Positions 1 through 12,298 of a DNA stretch of 64,000 nucleotides are shown here, piece after piece. Origin of the DNA: Sabethes cyaneus (lineage: Eukaryota; Arthropoda; Insecta; Diptera; Culicidae). A model generated the notes under the pieces. That model ran no database searches. It had not been told where the DNA came from and saw nothing but the letters and a program-made list of their open reading frames with translations. Numbering within the stretch: position 1 is the stretch's first letter; each line of letters begins with the position of its first letter. The translations under genes and the position numbers were made by a program. The stretch is taken from contig NC_071354.1 of the NCBI RefSeq assembly GCF_943734655.1, positions 232,307,206-232,371,205 on the forward strand. The letters run 5' to 3'.

Positions 1-139
1 TATGGCACCAATCGTTTGTGTAAACATCATAACTCGCAGAAAAAATAGAAAATAGCTGAAAATAAGTTTTCTTTTGTACTTAGATTAATTATTGCCTAAT
101 CTTCGAAATCTTGTGAAAACAGCAAAAAGTTTTATCTGT

Positions 140-186
140 CGTATTTTCTTATTGGATCCGTATTTTCTTATTGGATCCGTATTTTG
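140..186. repeat. 19-bp tandem duplication
   Basis: A 19-bp unit beginning cgtattttcttattggatc occurs twice in direct succession, followed by a partial third unit (cgtatttt). This is probably a local slippage duplication. Confidence 0.8.
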
Positions 187-228
187 AAATTGCTTAGATA
201 AAAAATTATTGGTGATAAGTATTTCTAA

Positions 229-312
229 CTGATGTACTGAAGTTCGAAAACAGAATCTGAGGAAGCCTGCAAGTCGTAGGCGAAATACGTATCTGTCATT
301 GAATAAAATACA
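229..312 (-). repeat. Dispersed repeat fragment, inverted match to 36337-36412
   Basis: The segment containing gaagcctgcaagtcgtaggc and a following cgaaatacgtatctgtc is found again in reverse orientation at about 36337-36412. The shared core is about 70 bp. The family was not identified. Confidence 0.7.
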
Positions 313-2959
313 CATAGTAGAATTAAATTGGATAAGTTTTCTTATTTTTTATTTTTAGGTAACTGATGTAATTAAAAATTTACGAGAAATAACTTTTACA
401 ATTTACTTATGTACATTGTTTCACTTACCTACACAATTGTGTAGTTTCGGCCTTATTGTATGCCTACTTTAACCGTTACGTTCCCGCCGAGACTTCAAAA
501 TTTTGTGTACTTGCCGTTACACTTTTGGTTCTATTTCTACTATTTTTTGATTGATTTTTATACAACTTGTCTTAAAAAAACTTAGGTTGACCTTCAATGA
601 AAAAATATATTAGCAAATTTTGGATCCATTTTCCCGGAGATATTCCAGATCGCAGTGGGATTATTTTTTCACGTCATAAGTAACAGATGAAATAAAACGA
701 AATCTGCTGCTGCCATCTCATTTTGGGTCAGTAAAAATGAATAAATTGTACTGTAGAGCACTCGTTCATACTCCACACTTCGGAACTTCCGTATAAGGTA
801 CTACCGGAACCTAAAACTGGTCATTTATAAATGGAAAAATAATAAAGAAGTGTGGCTAATGACGTATTCAACTACGGGATTTTCTAAGACAAATTCTTGA
901 ATCAACATTTGGATGTTTTTTGAGCCAATCTGGACATTCCGGTATATCTGTTGTATTAAGGTTAATAAAAACTTAACTTGCAAAATTTGCGTGTATTTCC
1001 ATAGCTATGTAACAATCGTTCCGCTGCTTCAGAAGCTGAAGTTTATGAGCCTTGAAGCGACGGGGTCAACCCCATTCAACTCTATGGACTTCTTTACACA
1101 AAATAATTTGGTTTTTATGTTTTGTTTTCTCAAAGCCTGGCTTGATTTAGTCCAAAAAGGGTAAAAGATGTTAAAAATAGGGGAAAATGAGCCAAATGGG
1201 GCACTCGCCGATGACAAACGGGAAAGCGGTGGGCAATACTCGATTCTCCGGAAAATTTTACATTAGATTACCTACATTTTATCAGCCTGTAGGCCATATC
1301 GCGTTTTTTCGGCTCGTTTTTGCCCATAGTGCAATGGTATAAGATTAGGCCGTGTGTATAGGTTGCTAAATTTGGCATATATTTATTGTAATGTGTAGAA
1401 TACATTGGTTTTGTTATCTCGAGAGTTAAAAAAAATTTATGTTGATCCAAAAGCCAAAAAGATTGTAACTAAAACCCTTCTAAGGATCAACCAGCATATG
1501 CTAATGCTAGCAACAAATGAACAAGCCGGCACTGGTTATTCCAAATTCGCCTGAAATTCGTTTCAGTTTCAATTTGTATTACCCAGGAATTTTGAATTAT
1601 GTAGGACTATAGATTACCGAATTATAGATATACCGAAACAATACTACTATGAAATATTACATTAAAATTTATTTATTAATGATTTTGAACACAATACGTA
1701 GTATACACCCAAATTAGGGTAATATATGTATGTGAATGTACGCTTTACCAACAATCAGTTACATTTGAGTGTTGAAAAGTAGTTTTCATCGTCACTCATA
1801 ATTAGCGAACTTTCAATTCCAACTCGTTGAAGTTTTATGTTTGAAGTTTATTCCAAAAAAACTTCGAGAGTTAAAAAAAAGTTATCTTCTGTCAACCGAC
1901 ATACTTGAATAATATGCAATCATTAGATCATTAGAAAAGAAGATACGTACATGGTTGTTTTCCATTATTGAACAAAACTGAGTCGTTTCCATCCGTCAAA
2001 AATTGAGCGAACTATAGCTACAGTAGTCATACCTAATCTGTAGAAACAAATATTCCTAGTAAATCATTTCTCATGTGTACCGTAGGCAGGCAGGTTTTGC
2101 ATTGCCTGCTATTTCGATTTTCTCAGTGCGCATACAATCCGACCGTCAAACATCGCCTAATTCATCGCAAACATATACTCAAGTACGAACCGAAGCACAG
2201 GATCCGCACACAAAACTTACAAATGAGTTCGGGCACAGCCTGTTAGGTTTTGGCACAACCTCAGAATGATAGTTCAAGCAATGTTGTAAACTTGCTTGGA
2301 TGCGTGTGCAGAGTCACACTTCCAACATTGATTTATACGCTCCATGCTTATAATATATTTTTTCCCATAAAGGCATATTACAATTTTCCGAAACTCTGTA
2401 AATATGGAATAGATTGTAGATCTATTCTTCAAAGATTTCGGCAATTCCGGTTTGTATCCACAAAACTTGGATTACTGAGCATTTGTCAAAATTATCATGC
2501 ACACTGGGACAAAGAGTCTCAGAATTTCATGAAATTTTACATTTATTTAGTTCAGTCCATCCGACCTTACCGGTCTCCATGGAGTAATAACTGAATGGGG
2601 AATGGACCGATTGAGCCCTATCTCTTGTGGGCCTCAAGACTCCAACATCTTCAAAAAAACTAAAAAAAGGTTGGGAACCGCTGTTCTAAGGTATCAAAAC
2701 CAATAAGTATAAGGCGACACCGTTGAGGATATGGAGTCGTTCTGAACTTGCCTAATTCTCCAATACCAGGTTATAGTTGATAGAGAGTTCAGATCAAAGA
2801 CGTATTTTCCAACAACGGTCGTACTAAAGTTCGTATTTTTAAAGGAGATGTAAAATCCCGCCGAATTCACAAAATAAAACGGAGTTGCCGGGCTGCTTTG
2901 AGATGATTGTCGAATGATTCAAATTTAATTTAGGCTTAGCATCGTAAACAATGTTGCAA

Positions 2960-3300
2960 ATCGAGCGAGAAGTCAACGATGTCTACGTATTCAACGCTTA
3001 CGCCACTAACGCAAGCGTAAGAGAAACAGCCGCCTATGCTATGTTGCCATGTGCAGACATTCTGCTACCTACGCACTCGCGAAGGCACAGCCTCATATCG
3101 TCCATTTGCATAGACCACTCGCGAGTCAAATAACTCGTGAGTAACAGAGCTGCTCATGAGGGCTAGTGGCGCACTTGGATACAGATTTTGCTTTATTTTT
3201 TTTTTCTTCATCTTCACGCTCTGTTATCGTCGCGATAAATTGAATAAAATTCAGCCACGCTGCGAGCGGTGTCATCAAAACAGAACTCAAATTAACCCTC
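2960..3300 (+). repeat. Dispersed repeat, related to 6626-6830 and 7235-7300
   Basis: The segment shares an ordered series of short blocks with 6626-6830 (acgcaagc, cattctgctacctac, cactcgcg, cagcctcat) and then with 7235-7300 (ttttgcttta followed by a T-rich block and ttcttcat). It is an old, diverged member of a repeat family of unknown type. No coding frame is preserved. Confidence 0.5.
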
Positions 3301-3308
3301 TAACGGGT

Positions 3309-3330
3309 AAGGCCGTCTGTAGACGGCCTT
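3309..3330. other. Short perfect hairpin
   Basis: Arms aaggccgtct and agacggcctt are perfectly complementary around a 2-bp loop. No gene context suggests a function. Confidence 0.6.
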
Positions 3331-3379
3331 CGCTTTTGGAGCACCAGGGCCGCATACGAAATTTGTTTTGAGTTGACAA

Positions 3380-4080
3380 TATGCAAAATGTCTTCAGAAC
3401 AGATTTCTTGACATTTTGATATTAATGTCACAACATTCTGACTATGCATTCGAAAGTTATCATTTTTCAAAAACAAAAATTCCGAAAAATTTCGAAAATA
3501 ATTAATGCGCGAATATTTCCTTTTTTACTTTTGATGAAAACGCACATCTAGAAGAAAATGATTGACCTTAAAATTTTTCTATGAGTAAATTTCATGCTTT
3601 ATATCAATTTTGTAATGTATTTGAATTGAAAAAATATCTGAGTAGAGCGTTAGACATGAAAAACGGAAAAGAGAAATTGGACTTTTTCTAACCTGGCGCT
3701 CCTCCAGATAATTATTTTTGCGTGACAATCAAAACTTAAGGTTCTTTTGAGCGTACTCTCATGATAAAACAGTCATTATCTTGATCGCATCGTTTTTACG
3801 ATGACCGGTTTGAGTTGGCCGGTTTAAATCTCCCGTGGCTTATACAGGTAATTCCTTTAATCTCTCTTCAAGGTGCATAGACCTTCAAGTAGTGAGGACA
3901 CTAGCTAGAAGACTTGATCAGACCCTGAAATAATTTGTTGCGTCTAATTATAGTGAAACTCATTTCTCCTCTCCAGAAGCATAGGCCTCCATAGTAGCAA
4001 GGTAGTTAGCATGAGACGGGAAAGACCGAGAAGTAGGCTAAATTAGTCTTGGTCCGCCAGCTTAATCGGTTCCGTCGCGT
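3380..4080. other. AT-rich intergenic stretch, nothing recognised
   Basis: I see no open frame of note, no splice-bounded coding segment and no clear repeat copy elsewhere in the window. Confidence 0.5.
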
Positions 4081-4084
4081 TAGT

Positions 4085-4400
4085 TATTGTGTGGTTGCTA
4101 AGTCCTGTGAACCCGATAGCTTCGCCAGGGGGAATTACGTCGCGCGCGTAACACCCTCGATTCTACTCAAGGGTGGGAGTGCGAGCCTTCGCGAGTAGTC
4201 GGTATCAGTAGCTCGGGTTGTACTGACGAACGAGCGCGGCGACCGTAGTTGTTAACTAAACATACACTCGCAACAACTCGTCATAGTTCATGAATAAATA
4301 AGAGCGGGAGTCCGAAACGGTTGCTTATGGCAACGTGTTCGTTAGATTATGTACACGTGTGTGAGAAAATTAGATGTATATGGGTTTTGTGATCGAAAAT
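4085..4400 (+). repeat. Dispersed repeat, related to 7300-7490
   Basis: Blocks such as gcggcgaccgtagttg, taactaaacatacactcgc and gtgttcgttaga recur in the same order at 7300-7490, in diverged form. The same family seems to contribute 2960-3300 and 6626-6830. There is no protein similarity, so this could be untranslated or LTR-like sequence of a mobile element. Confidence 0.45.
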
Positions 4401-4432
4401 AATGCCGAGCTAGTTGACATGTTCAACCCTTT

Positions 4433-4830
4433 TCAGTACTTGATCATCTCGAATACAATTGAACTAACAATGCGATGAAATGTCATGATCTGACACTTTG
4501 CACTACTAAGGATCAACCAGTTTTTGTGGCACCAGTTGACGAAACTGTCCAACAGCCTCCGAAGATTACGACAGTGTTCAATTGACTGTGTAGTTAAATA
4601 CAATCTCAGACCATCTGCGTACACCAATTTACTTCCGTCACCCAGAAGTAATGATACGTCATTTTAATGCGATGAAAAAAGCAAAGGGTTCACATTGCTG
4701 CCTTGTGGTACACCCGATTTGTTTGAGAATGGTGTTGAAAGGTAGGAATTGAGCTATACACGCGGCGTTCGACCGAAGAAGTAGGAGCTCAACCACTCAA
4801 CAAAATATTGTGAAGCACCAAGAGGCTGGC
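4433..4830 (-). pseudogene. Non-LTR reverse transcriptase fragment
   Basis: Read on the minus strand, this encodes the middle and thumb part of a non-LTR reverse transcriptase. A decayed block corresponds to SGVPQGS...PLLF, then the catalytic box appears as YADG (normally YADD), followed by a LDSFVNWCHKN stretch and a SSAKCQIMTFHR stretch. The block before YADG is shifted in frame and contains stops, and the second catalytic aspartate is replaced, so it cannot be active. The pattern is closest to jockey/CR1-type elements of mosquitoes; the clade is inferred from motifs only. No 5' endonuclease or 3' end is attached. Confidence 0.85.
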
Positions 4831-6600
4831 TTTAAATCGTTATAAACGATATAATGATTATTAATGAAAACAATGCGAAATTGAAGAAAAGAAGAAAAAG
4901 AAGAAAACTTTTTCCAAATTAAGACCTAGGGTAATTTGTCAATGATCGCATTTTTCTCTTTTTACGGTTCCCTCGAGGCACACTTTTCCCTATTCTTCTA
5001 TTTCCAGCGACCTAATTTCAAGCTCTGCTTTTTATAAGGGAAACTTTGTTCATTTCTCTCCTGGTTACTTGAAACAAATTTGTTAGCAAGACAATAATCT
5101 GAAAAACTGGGAATATCAGTTTACTTGCAGTTGAAAAAATGCACTATTCATCTTCGTTTTATCGTCGAAATTAAATTATAAAATTTAAAACTTTTTTAAA
5201 GTTATGATAAAAAATTATTCAGCTCTCAAAAAATATGAAAAACTAGCTCGCCACGCCAACAAAATATAGAAAACAAAATGTTTTTAATGTTTTCATTTTT
5301 TTTAAATAGAGACGTTTTAGCCACTCTGTGGTTATTCGCGTCTTGTATCTAATGTTATATAAAAAAATTGTTTTGACCCAATATTATTCTACAATAAATA
5401 TTTATACAAGTATCTTTCGTTTGCTGTCAGTATAATTAGAATCGGTTCGGTGATTCATAAATCCCAATTTTTTATCAAGTCTAAAGATAAAAATAATGAT
5501 TTTTGGGATCACCCTAATTCAGAAGCAGTCACTTCATCACCAAATCAAATACACGATTATAAAATTTCTCAGATAAGGTACAAGTACACATAGTTTAAAC
5601 AAATTTGGAGTAGCTTCAAGTTGCAATAGGACTATTTTTTTGTGGAATTGTATTAAAATTAAAAAAATCATAAGCATGGATATAAAATAAAACCATTACA
5701 TAAATTTTCATCGGACAATTTTTGCGTACAAATGAAAACCATTTGTAAACAGTGCCATAAACATAAAAACTGTCAGATACACATGCATAATGAGAAGTAA
5801 TGCGGTTTTTTCATCCTATGTCAGTTCTTGTACAACCTTAGGACAATCGTTGCTTTATTGTCCAATGATTAAACAGTCAAACTTCAAACAGATTCAAACT
5901 TCGAACACCCACGAATAATATCAGTTTTTTCAGGTTTTCCTTCAGAAAAATTAATTGTCTGCGTAGCAAAGCTGGACAAAGTCAAGTTGCTTTACATGGA
6001 GTTCGAAAATATTAGTAATTGACTACAGAAATATGGATTAAAATGAATTATTGTGTGAAAATTCCAAATAAGTAAAAGTGACAGCGATTATCTTGTTGCA
6101 TTAAGTTGTGTGAGTGGTCCAAATCTAAAAGAGAATGTATAAACTCAGATTCATGTTTGTTTACTTGACCTATCTAATGTAGTTAGGCATTAAAAACGGC
6201 AGTCTTTGCAATAAACGAAAGGAATGGTAGACAAAGTAATGAAATCAAATGTGTTTCACAGTATCATAAAATGGAATAAGACATAAAGAGGAAAGAGCGG
6301 TAAATTAGATGAAGATGAAGTCATTGAAGCAACACTTACTAGGTTTATAATTCATTTCCTTTTACTAAGCTAATGGATCTGCGCGTTACAGCAGTTTAGT
6401 ATGCCACCATCGCTGGTGGAATTGCGTTATTTTTAGACATAAATTGTGTCTCGTCCACGCCTATTGACAGGCAACTACCGAATGCGAAGTTTAAATAGTT
6501 GTCTACCCGCGACGGGAATTTCCACGATTCCCACCTCCCCTTTGTTCAGGGTCCACCATCCTTGTGTCTTCTAGCCACTTGTATATCTGTTTTCGATAAG
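4831..6600. other. AT-rich intergenic stretch, nothing recognised
   Basis: No convincing gene or repeat structure was found. Short oligo-A and oligo-T runs are frequent. Confidence 0.5.
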
Positions 6601-6625
6601 TTTTGAAAATCTTAGGCGAGCGAGT

Positions 6626-6830
6626 GTGAGAAGCATAGCATCGAAAGCTTACTCCACTGACGCAAGCCTACGACAAACAACTGCTGGTACTGTGTGCATA
6701 CATTCTGCTACCTACACACTCGCGTGTGTACAGCCTCATAACAACTTTCTGCACAGCCCGCCCGCGAAGCCAAAGCTCACGAACTGTCAACAGGTTGTGG
6801 GCGCGAGCGGCACACTAGGATGTATTTTGG
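6626..6830 (+). repeat. Dispersed repeat, second copy of 2960-3160 family
   Basis: It shares ordered blocks with 2960-3160, including cttactccactgacgcaagc-like and cattctgctacctac motifs. A 105-codon open frame crosses it, but its translation is unlike any known family and the copy at 2960 does not keep it, so I do not call it a gene. Confidence 0.5.
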
Positions 6831-7230
6831 ACAGTGATGTAAAAAAATCGCTTGTAGCGATCAAGATCATAGAAGCGATCAGATTCAGATTCATTGACAT
6901 CAATACTTGTAAGCGACGAACACTTTGTCGCGATCCGTTCTGATTATGACAAACCTCATATCAGATCATGTTCATTGCATGATTGCGTTGAAAAATATAA
7001 CAGATACAGTCGATTGGTTGTGTGCATCGTATGAATCATAATACAAACAACATGTGTGACCTTTTTTCTCGCAGCTAGGTAAGATGTAACACTGTGATCG
7101 ACTGCTGAGACTGTTTAGAGAACAAAATCTTGTGATCAACGCTAAAGATTCACTGTTTGTCATGATCTGTACGGATCGTGATCTGTGCGTGTGGCTATAA
7201 CTCACAGATTTTATCAAAATCACTGATCTT
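6830..7230. repeat. Possible MITE-like insertion
   Basis: The left end (acagtgatgtaaaaaaatc) and right end (gattttatcaaaatcactg) are imperfect inverted repeats about 400 bp apart. They lie between two pieces of the same dispersed repeat (6626-6830 and 7235-7490), as expected if a small element split it. The target duplication could not be defined. Confidence 0.4.
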
Positions 7231-7234
7231 CCAT

Positions 7235-7490
7235 CCCTGACTTTGGAAGATTTTGCTTTACTTCTTTTCTTCTTCATTTTACACCCTTGCCTACACACGC
7301 GGATAAGAGTGCGGGTCACTGCGAGCGATGATAGGTATCAACTGCTGAGTCGTCATCACGAGCGTGAGCGACGACCGTGGTTGATAACTAAATACACACT
7401 GGCTGAAGCTTGTTGCAGTGCACGGGAACATCAGAAAAGGAATCCGAAAGAAGTGCTCATGCATGTGTGTTCGTTAGAAAGAAATCGCTC
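7235..7490 (+). repeat. Dispersed repeat, continuation of the 6626 copy
   Basis: Blocks matching 3185-3230 and then 4150-4350 occur in order, so this looks like the right part of the element whose left part is at 6626-6830. Confidence 0.45.
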
Positions 7491-7599
7491 GTGATAAAAA
7501 ATTGGACCACACGAATGCGGGCTTTACAACACTACCTTTCCGTTTGCATAATACAAAAAAAAAAGCTTTTTTCCTCATTTGGACATATCCTTCTAATTA

Positions 7600-7996
7600 G
7601 CTCTCCTCGGTCAGAGCCTTTTTTTGTATACAGCAACTTGTACGTCTCTCCGAAGGTAATGAAAGAGAAACATAGCCTTAATTCCTTATATTGTTCTACC
7701 CCCGAAGTTGTGACCTTTCCATCTTTTCACACGCTCTTCCCCTTATCTCCCAGCCACTTGTACAACTTTGAACGGTCCAAATGCATGATAATCGCAGCCA
7801 CTTTTACCCATATGGACCTCCTGCCCCCTTTTTAGCGACCACCCTCCTTTTATCAACCCCCTGTGATGATCCACTTATGTCAAGAAATATGTATGCCAAG
7901 TTTGCTGAAGAACAGTCAAGGCGTTCCGGAGTTATGGCGCAACTCGTTAACTTTTATATACTTAAATATGTTAAAACCCCACATGTTCAAAGTTGA
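7600..7996 (+). repeat. Fragment of the 36.7-39.0 kb minisatellite-bearing repeat
   Basis: The block around 7850-7960 (cttatgtcaagaaatatgt, gccaagttt, gttatggc) is one diverged unit of the tandem array at 37540-38990. The preceding sequence resembles the leader at 36780-36960. It is a single-unit, older copy of the same family. Confidence 0.7.
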
Positions 7997-9060
7997 TTTA
8001 TTTGAGATAGACCAAAATCCCTCTTCAATTTTTTGATATTATGCACAGAAAACTACGTGCTTTCAAACGCAATTAACCGATTTTAATTCTACTTGCATCT
8101 TTCTAAGATACTAACATTTGAAAACGGCCTATTTTTAACGCAAAATTCGATATAAGTGTAGAAGTAAAGTAGATAGCCAGTTTCTTTTTTCACCAAAAGT
8201 TGCATCTTATTGAGCCTCAAAAGTCATCCGAAGAAGCGAGAAATGCAAAATAAAAAAGTTATCGAGAAAAATTGCAAAATAGCAAAGTCACCCTAACTTG
8301 ATTCAGGAAACACGTCCTAATATGGAAACGGTTCGAGATAGAGGGAATCCGTCTTCCGCAATATTACTCAAAATACTTTAAATTATAAAATTGCTGAAAT
8401 GAGTCACGCTCTATCTTGTTTCGTTTTGAAGATAATTTCAGGATCTTCGTTAACCCTAAAATAGTTTATGCCAAAAAAAGCGGCATCCTAAATCCCAAGA
8501 TTTTTTTGCACACGTAAATAGTCTAAAATCAATGACTACTGAGTAAACAATTTATTCCACCTAATTTGGCTTTTTGGACCACAGTGCACTGAGACACAAA
8601 TCTTGCACGCGAACGAGTAATGTTCAATCTGTGTTTATGAATATTTAACCCCCCTTCTGGTTACGGATCTGTCGTGAGTAGGAAGGAAGTAGAAGCTAAT
8701 GTGTTGCCTTAGCATTTAAGCCAGATCTAGGTATTGTAAGAGAGAAAAGGCTGGAAATGGTTTGTGAATTACATGCATGCTAGTTGACAATTGTTTTTGC
8801 GGTTTCGTTGATTAGTCATTTGCCCTGAGTCTTGAGGTTTTGTTGTATGATAGAAGTGAACCTACAATACACTGTCTCTCGTGATCGGTTCAGAATATTA
8901 TTTTTCTCGCTGTTCTTGAATATATAACTATTTGTGTTGATAAAATTATTGAGTAACGATGTTCGCAATGCGCAATGCCACACAACAGTAAATAGTTAGA
9001 ATTTTGCATTAGTGAATCAAAGACCAAAGCTTCGTAGCTCAAATTTCTTTCCTTCCCTTG
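7997..9060. other. AT-rich intergenic stretch, nothing recognised
   Basis: No gene or repeat copy was recognised. Open frames are very short. Confidence 0.5.
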
Positions 9061-9119
9061 TTACGAGTTTCAAGTTGCAACTATCGGTGTTCGACCTGCT
9101 AACACACCACAATCTGTCA

Positions 9120-10025
9120 GTCGTTGTCCTTTCAGGTCCAAAATCGAATGTTTTGAACGGATCCTAAGGACGTAATTTGCGGAAAGATCAAATATACGAG
9201 AATGGAACGGGATTCCGAATAAAACAAAACGTCGCAGACGAGGGTCTAAAACGGACAAGTCACCCGGATTTACCCCTTGCAGTCGTTCGTTCTGGGGATC
9301 AGAATTGCTGTGGAAATCGCCTGAGTACTGCACCGTCTCAAGCTTGGCCCTCAATTACTGTTCGGTTCAAAAAACACACTATCCACATAGAATTAGCTCA
9401 CACACTGACGACAGATTTGTGCATTCCAACAATCCATAATATCATGGGCAGCAGAGGAGTGCCATCCGGCATCTTCCGCGACCGAAGTACCAACTTTCAA
9501 GGGAGCAGCAAAGAGTTTCGGAAAGCTTTGAAGAGTGTCAACTTAGAAAAAGCCATGAAAGAGTTCTCGACACCCAATACGGAATGGACCTTGGTCGCGC
9601 CGGTTTCATCACATTTGGGCGGTACTTGGGTACGCCTCATTCAGAACATTAAGCCGAATCTGGATTAACTGAAATGAGGAAGGTTTCCAACTGAAGAAGT
9701 TTTATCACAGTACGCTTTTGGAAATCAAAATCCCCTTGAATAACGACGAATCACCGGTACTGACGCCTGACCATTTCCTGCTGGGTACATCAAATGAGCT
9801 GAAACCGTGGGCGCCGTACCATGCTGATTTTGCAATGCTCCAAAACAGTTGGCGCAGGGAGTAGTTCGTGAATGTGAAACCGATCAAGATAGATGATATT
9901 GTGCTCATCGCAGACCCGAAAGTTCCTCGTAATAGCCGACCATTAGGACGAGTCATTTCAACCAGACCACGATGAGCCGGACAACTGAGACACATCGTGT
10001 CACTACCTAGCTAGTAAAAAGGACT
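9120..10025 (+). pseudogene. BEL/Pao LTR-retrotransposon remnant (integrase and C-terminal pol)
   Basis: The frame at 9177-9668 carries a BEL/Pao integrase core. A TTD motif supplies the first catalytic Asp and a DRSTNF motif the second. The position of the catalytic Glu (normally in a WERL block) reads WVRL, so the triad is broken. After a stop at about 9668, shifted frames continue with a LTPDHFLLGTSN block, a NSWRRE block, and then VKPIKIDDIVLIADPKVPRN and GRVI. These are the usual C-terminal pol motifs of BEL elements, with the intervening stretch deleted. Stops and frameshifts make it inactive. I found no LTRs on either side. The family assignment is confident; the exact lineage is unknown. 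Confidence 0.85.
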
Positions 10026-11200
10026 CATAGAGGACTGCCATGGACGTTACTCGATTTGTTGTAGAGCACTTGCAGTTCAACGTGGGTGCCCGAACTGTCC
10101 GACGTTTTCTCTGTGAGCCGAGAATTTTCGTCCATCAACCGCGATGAAGTCATTCATATCCAGTAAAATTGAAACTTGAAGGTTGCCAGATAATACTGAC
10201 TCCAAACGTACGTCAAGGTTGGTCAAATCATGTTTTGTATTGGAACGTACAAGAATCCAGAACACCTTATGGTAGCAATCGAGCACAATTGATTTAAAAA
10301 ATTTTACAACATTGTATTGTCTTATTATTTTGCCTGACTCATTGTCAGCTCGTCTTCATGCTGTGATGAAAACTCAATTTTCTCAGAGAACTTTAATGGA
10401 AATTTTCCGATTTCTTCAGACATCACTTGTTTTAAAAATTCTTTGCTCGTAAACCAACCATCGCAACATAAGTTTGTTTTTTGCACGAAAATGTAAGTAA
10501 AAATTCCCTGAAATAAACGAAATAGAATATTACCATGCTTTGAACAAAAATATTCACAGTGGTGGAAAACTCCTTATATTCAGATAATTTAAAGTGTGAA
10601 TCAATTACCTATTCATCATTTATTAACAAAGTAATTATAGCACCTAAAAAGATGCCCCAAATTTTCAATTGAATCGACAGGCGTGTGGGCGATAATGCAT
10701 GGTTTGCGTGGCAAATTCATCGCTCAACTTATTTACCTGCCGACGTGGGCGGTACTTTAGACTTTTGTATCGACAGCAGTAGGCAGCGAGAGAAGCTTTC
10801 GGCTTCCTTTCGATGAATAATGAATATAGCAGCGGCCGAAGGAATAGCAAAAATTAGGTAAACAAAATTTCGGAGTTCGCCTTGGTGGAATTTTACGAAT
10901 TCAAGTGAGCTGCCTGAATTATGAGAATTCGCAGTAAAAAATCACCAATTTATCAACTTGATTTTTTCCATATGATTCAAATTAGTATTCATCTTCATCG
11001 TGTATTCCAATTATGTAACAACATGGCATTGAATCGGAAATTTTCATTTAAAATTTACACCCATTTCCGTCCACTCTGTACTCGGTTGGCTGCCATCCCA
11101 GCCCACAGTATCCTGAATGTAAAACTTGATGGTTTTGCCTCTCACCCCAAGAGCGCGTTTAATTTTCCGCAACACAACTTTTCTGCATGCCAGCCTGCCA
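10026..11200. other. Intergenic stretch, nothing recognised
   Basis: No supported gene or repeat was found. Composition becomes less AT-rich after about 11000. Confidence 0.5.
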
Positions 11201-11213
11201 GCCCACTTCCTCT

Positions 11214-11246
11214 CGGGGCCGGGGCCGGGGCCGGGGCTGGGGCCGA
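11214..11246. repeat. GGGGCC hexanucleotide microsatellite
   Basis: About five consecutive ggggcc units, one with a substitution. G-rich runs of four make G-quadruplex formation possible on the + strand. Confidence 0.9.
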
Positions 11247-11292
11247 GTGAACAGTATCCTTGACTTCCCGTGTTCACCCACTTCATCACCCA

Positions 11293-11317
11293 CTGTTGCT
11301 GCTGCTGCTGCTGCTGG
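11293..11317. repeat. GCT/CTG trinucleotide microsatellite
   Basis: About eight consecutive gct units. Different frames give Leu, Ala or Cys runs, but no supported gene covers it. Confidence 0.9.
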
Positions 11318-11319
11318 TT

Positions 11320-12298
11320 TCGTTCAATTTTTTTTATGCTTTTATTGTTTTCTGGCTTGTGGCACGCGAGTCCAATCATTCTCTCGTTTTGCACAGGAAA
11401 TTTTTCGCTACCGTTTTGGTTGGTTGGGTTTGCAATAAACTTTACCTATTCATGCAATCAGTGACGGCCGCTTCGGGGATCGGCCCTTCGACATCAGGCA
11501 ACAATACAGGCCGAAAGAAAAGCTTTCTAATTCCGAATGAAAATATACGCTGGTTGATAGATGTAAAAATAGAACCGCACTTTTGAAAGAATGGTGATGG
11601 TGATAGATATTGTGTGTCGGAAAGGTTGCCGTTTTCACTCCGCTTGATGACGAAACTTTTCACCAACAACAATGATTGCTTCTTTTTGACACGGACAAAG
11701 CTAGCACACCGGAAGTGAAAAACACAGGATAGATTTTGACTGCGGCACGGTACGGTACGGTACGGTTCGATACTGGTTTAGGCTAGTGGAAGAAAGTGAC
11801 GGAATGCGGCAGTAGTCTCTAGGCGCGTGACCCGTCGATGCGATGCCGTCCCTTGCGTTCGCGATGTTACCCGCACAAAGTTCTCTGTTGAACTACTGAA
11901 ATTCTACCGAGAGGGAGGAAAACCGACGGGTTTTCCAACCCAGCAGCGCAGCGTTGCGTTGCGTTTCGGGAGCGAGAACATATTTGAGCTGCCCGCCGGA
12001 GAGTGAGTTACTACCATCAGCTATAGGTACGGTTGGTACATTCATCGCAAGACAACACAACACAAAACACACAGTTGGATAATGCAGCATTTTTCCTACG
12101 TTGAGGATGAGGCAGGATGAGTGGTTCTTTTCTCTCTCTGTGTGTTTGCGCCAGGAAAAAAAAGGTACGATGTTGTTGATCATGTGCGGCTACGGCACCG
12201 GAGAATGCAAGTGGTCCGCATAGGATTATGAGCAGCTGAGCAGCAGCATTGTTGATTAAAGCAGTTGGTGGTTTTCTGGGTGGGTGGCTTACTACTGA
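11320..12298. other. Upstream region of the unknown five-exon gene
   Basis: This is less AT-rich than most of the window and free of the repeats seen elsewhere, which fits promoter or 5' UTR sequence of the gene starting at 12299. A (ggtac)n microsatellite lies at about 11746-11767. I could not place a TATA box or initiator with confidence. Confidence 0.4.

Larger units (their letters stand above)
1..2930. other. AT-rich intergenic stretch, no gene seen
   Basis: Both strands are AT-rich with only short open frames that have no recognisable motifs or splice context. Apart from a short tandem duplication near 140-186 and a dispersed-repeat fragment at 229-312, I see no gene, RNA or structured element. 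Confidence 0.6.

Noticed and set aside
11187..11438. Frames with Gly/Arg or Cys/Leu runs
   Set aside because: They are the GGGGCC and GCT microsatellites read in different frames.
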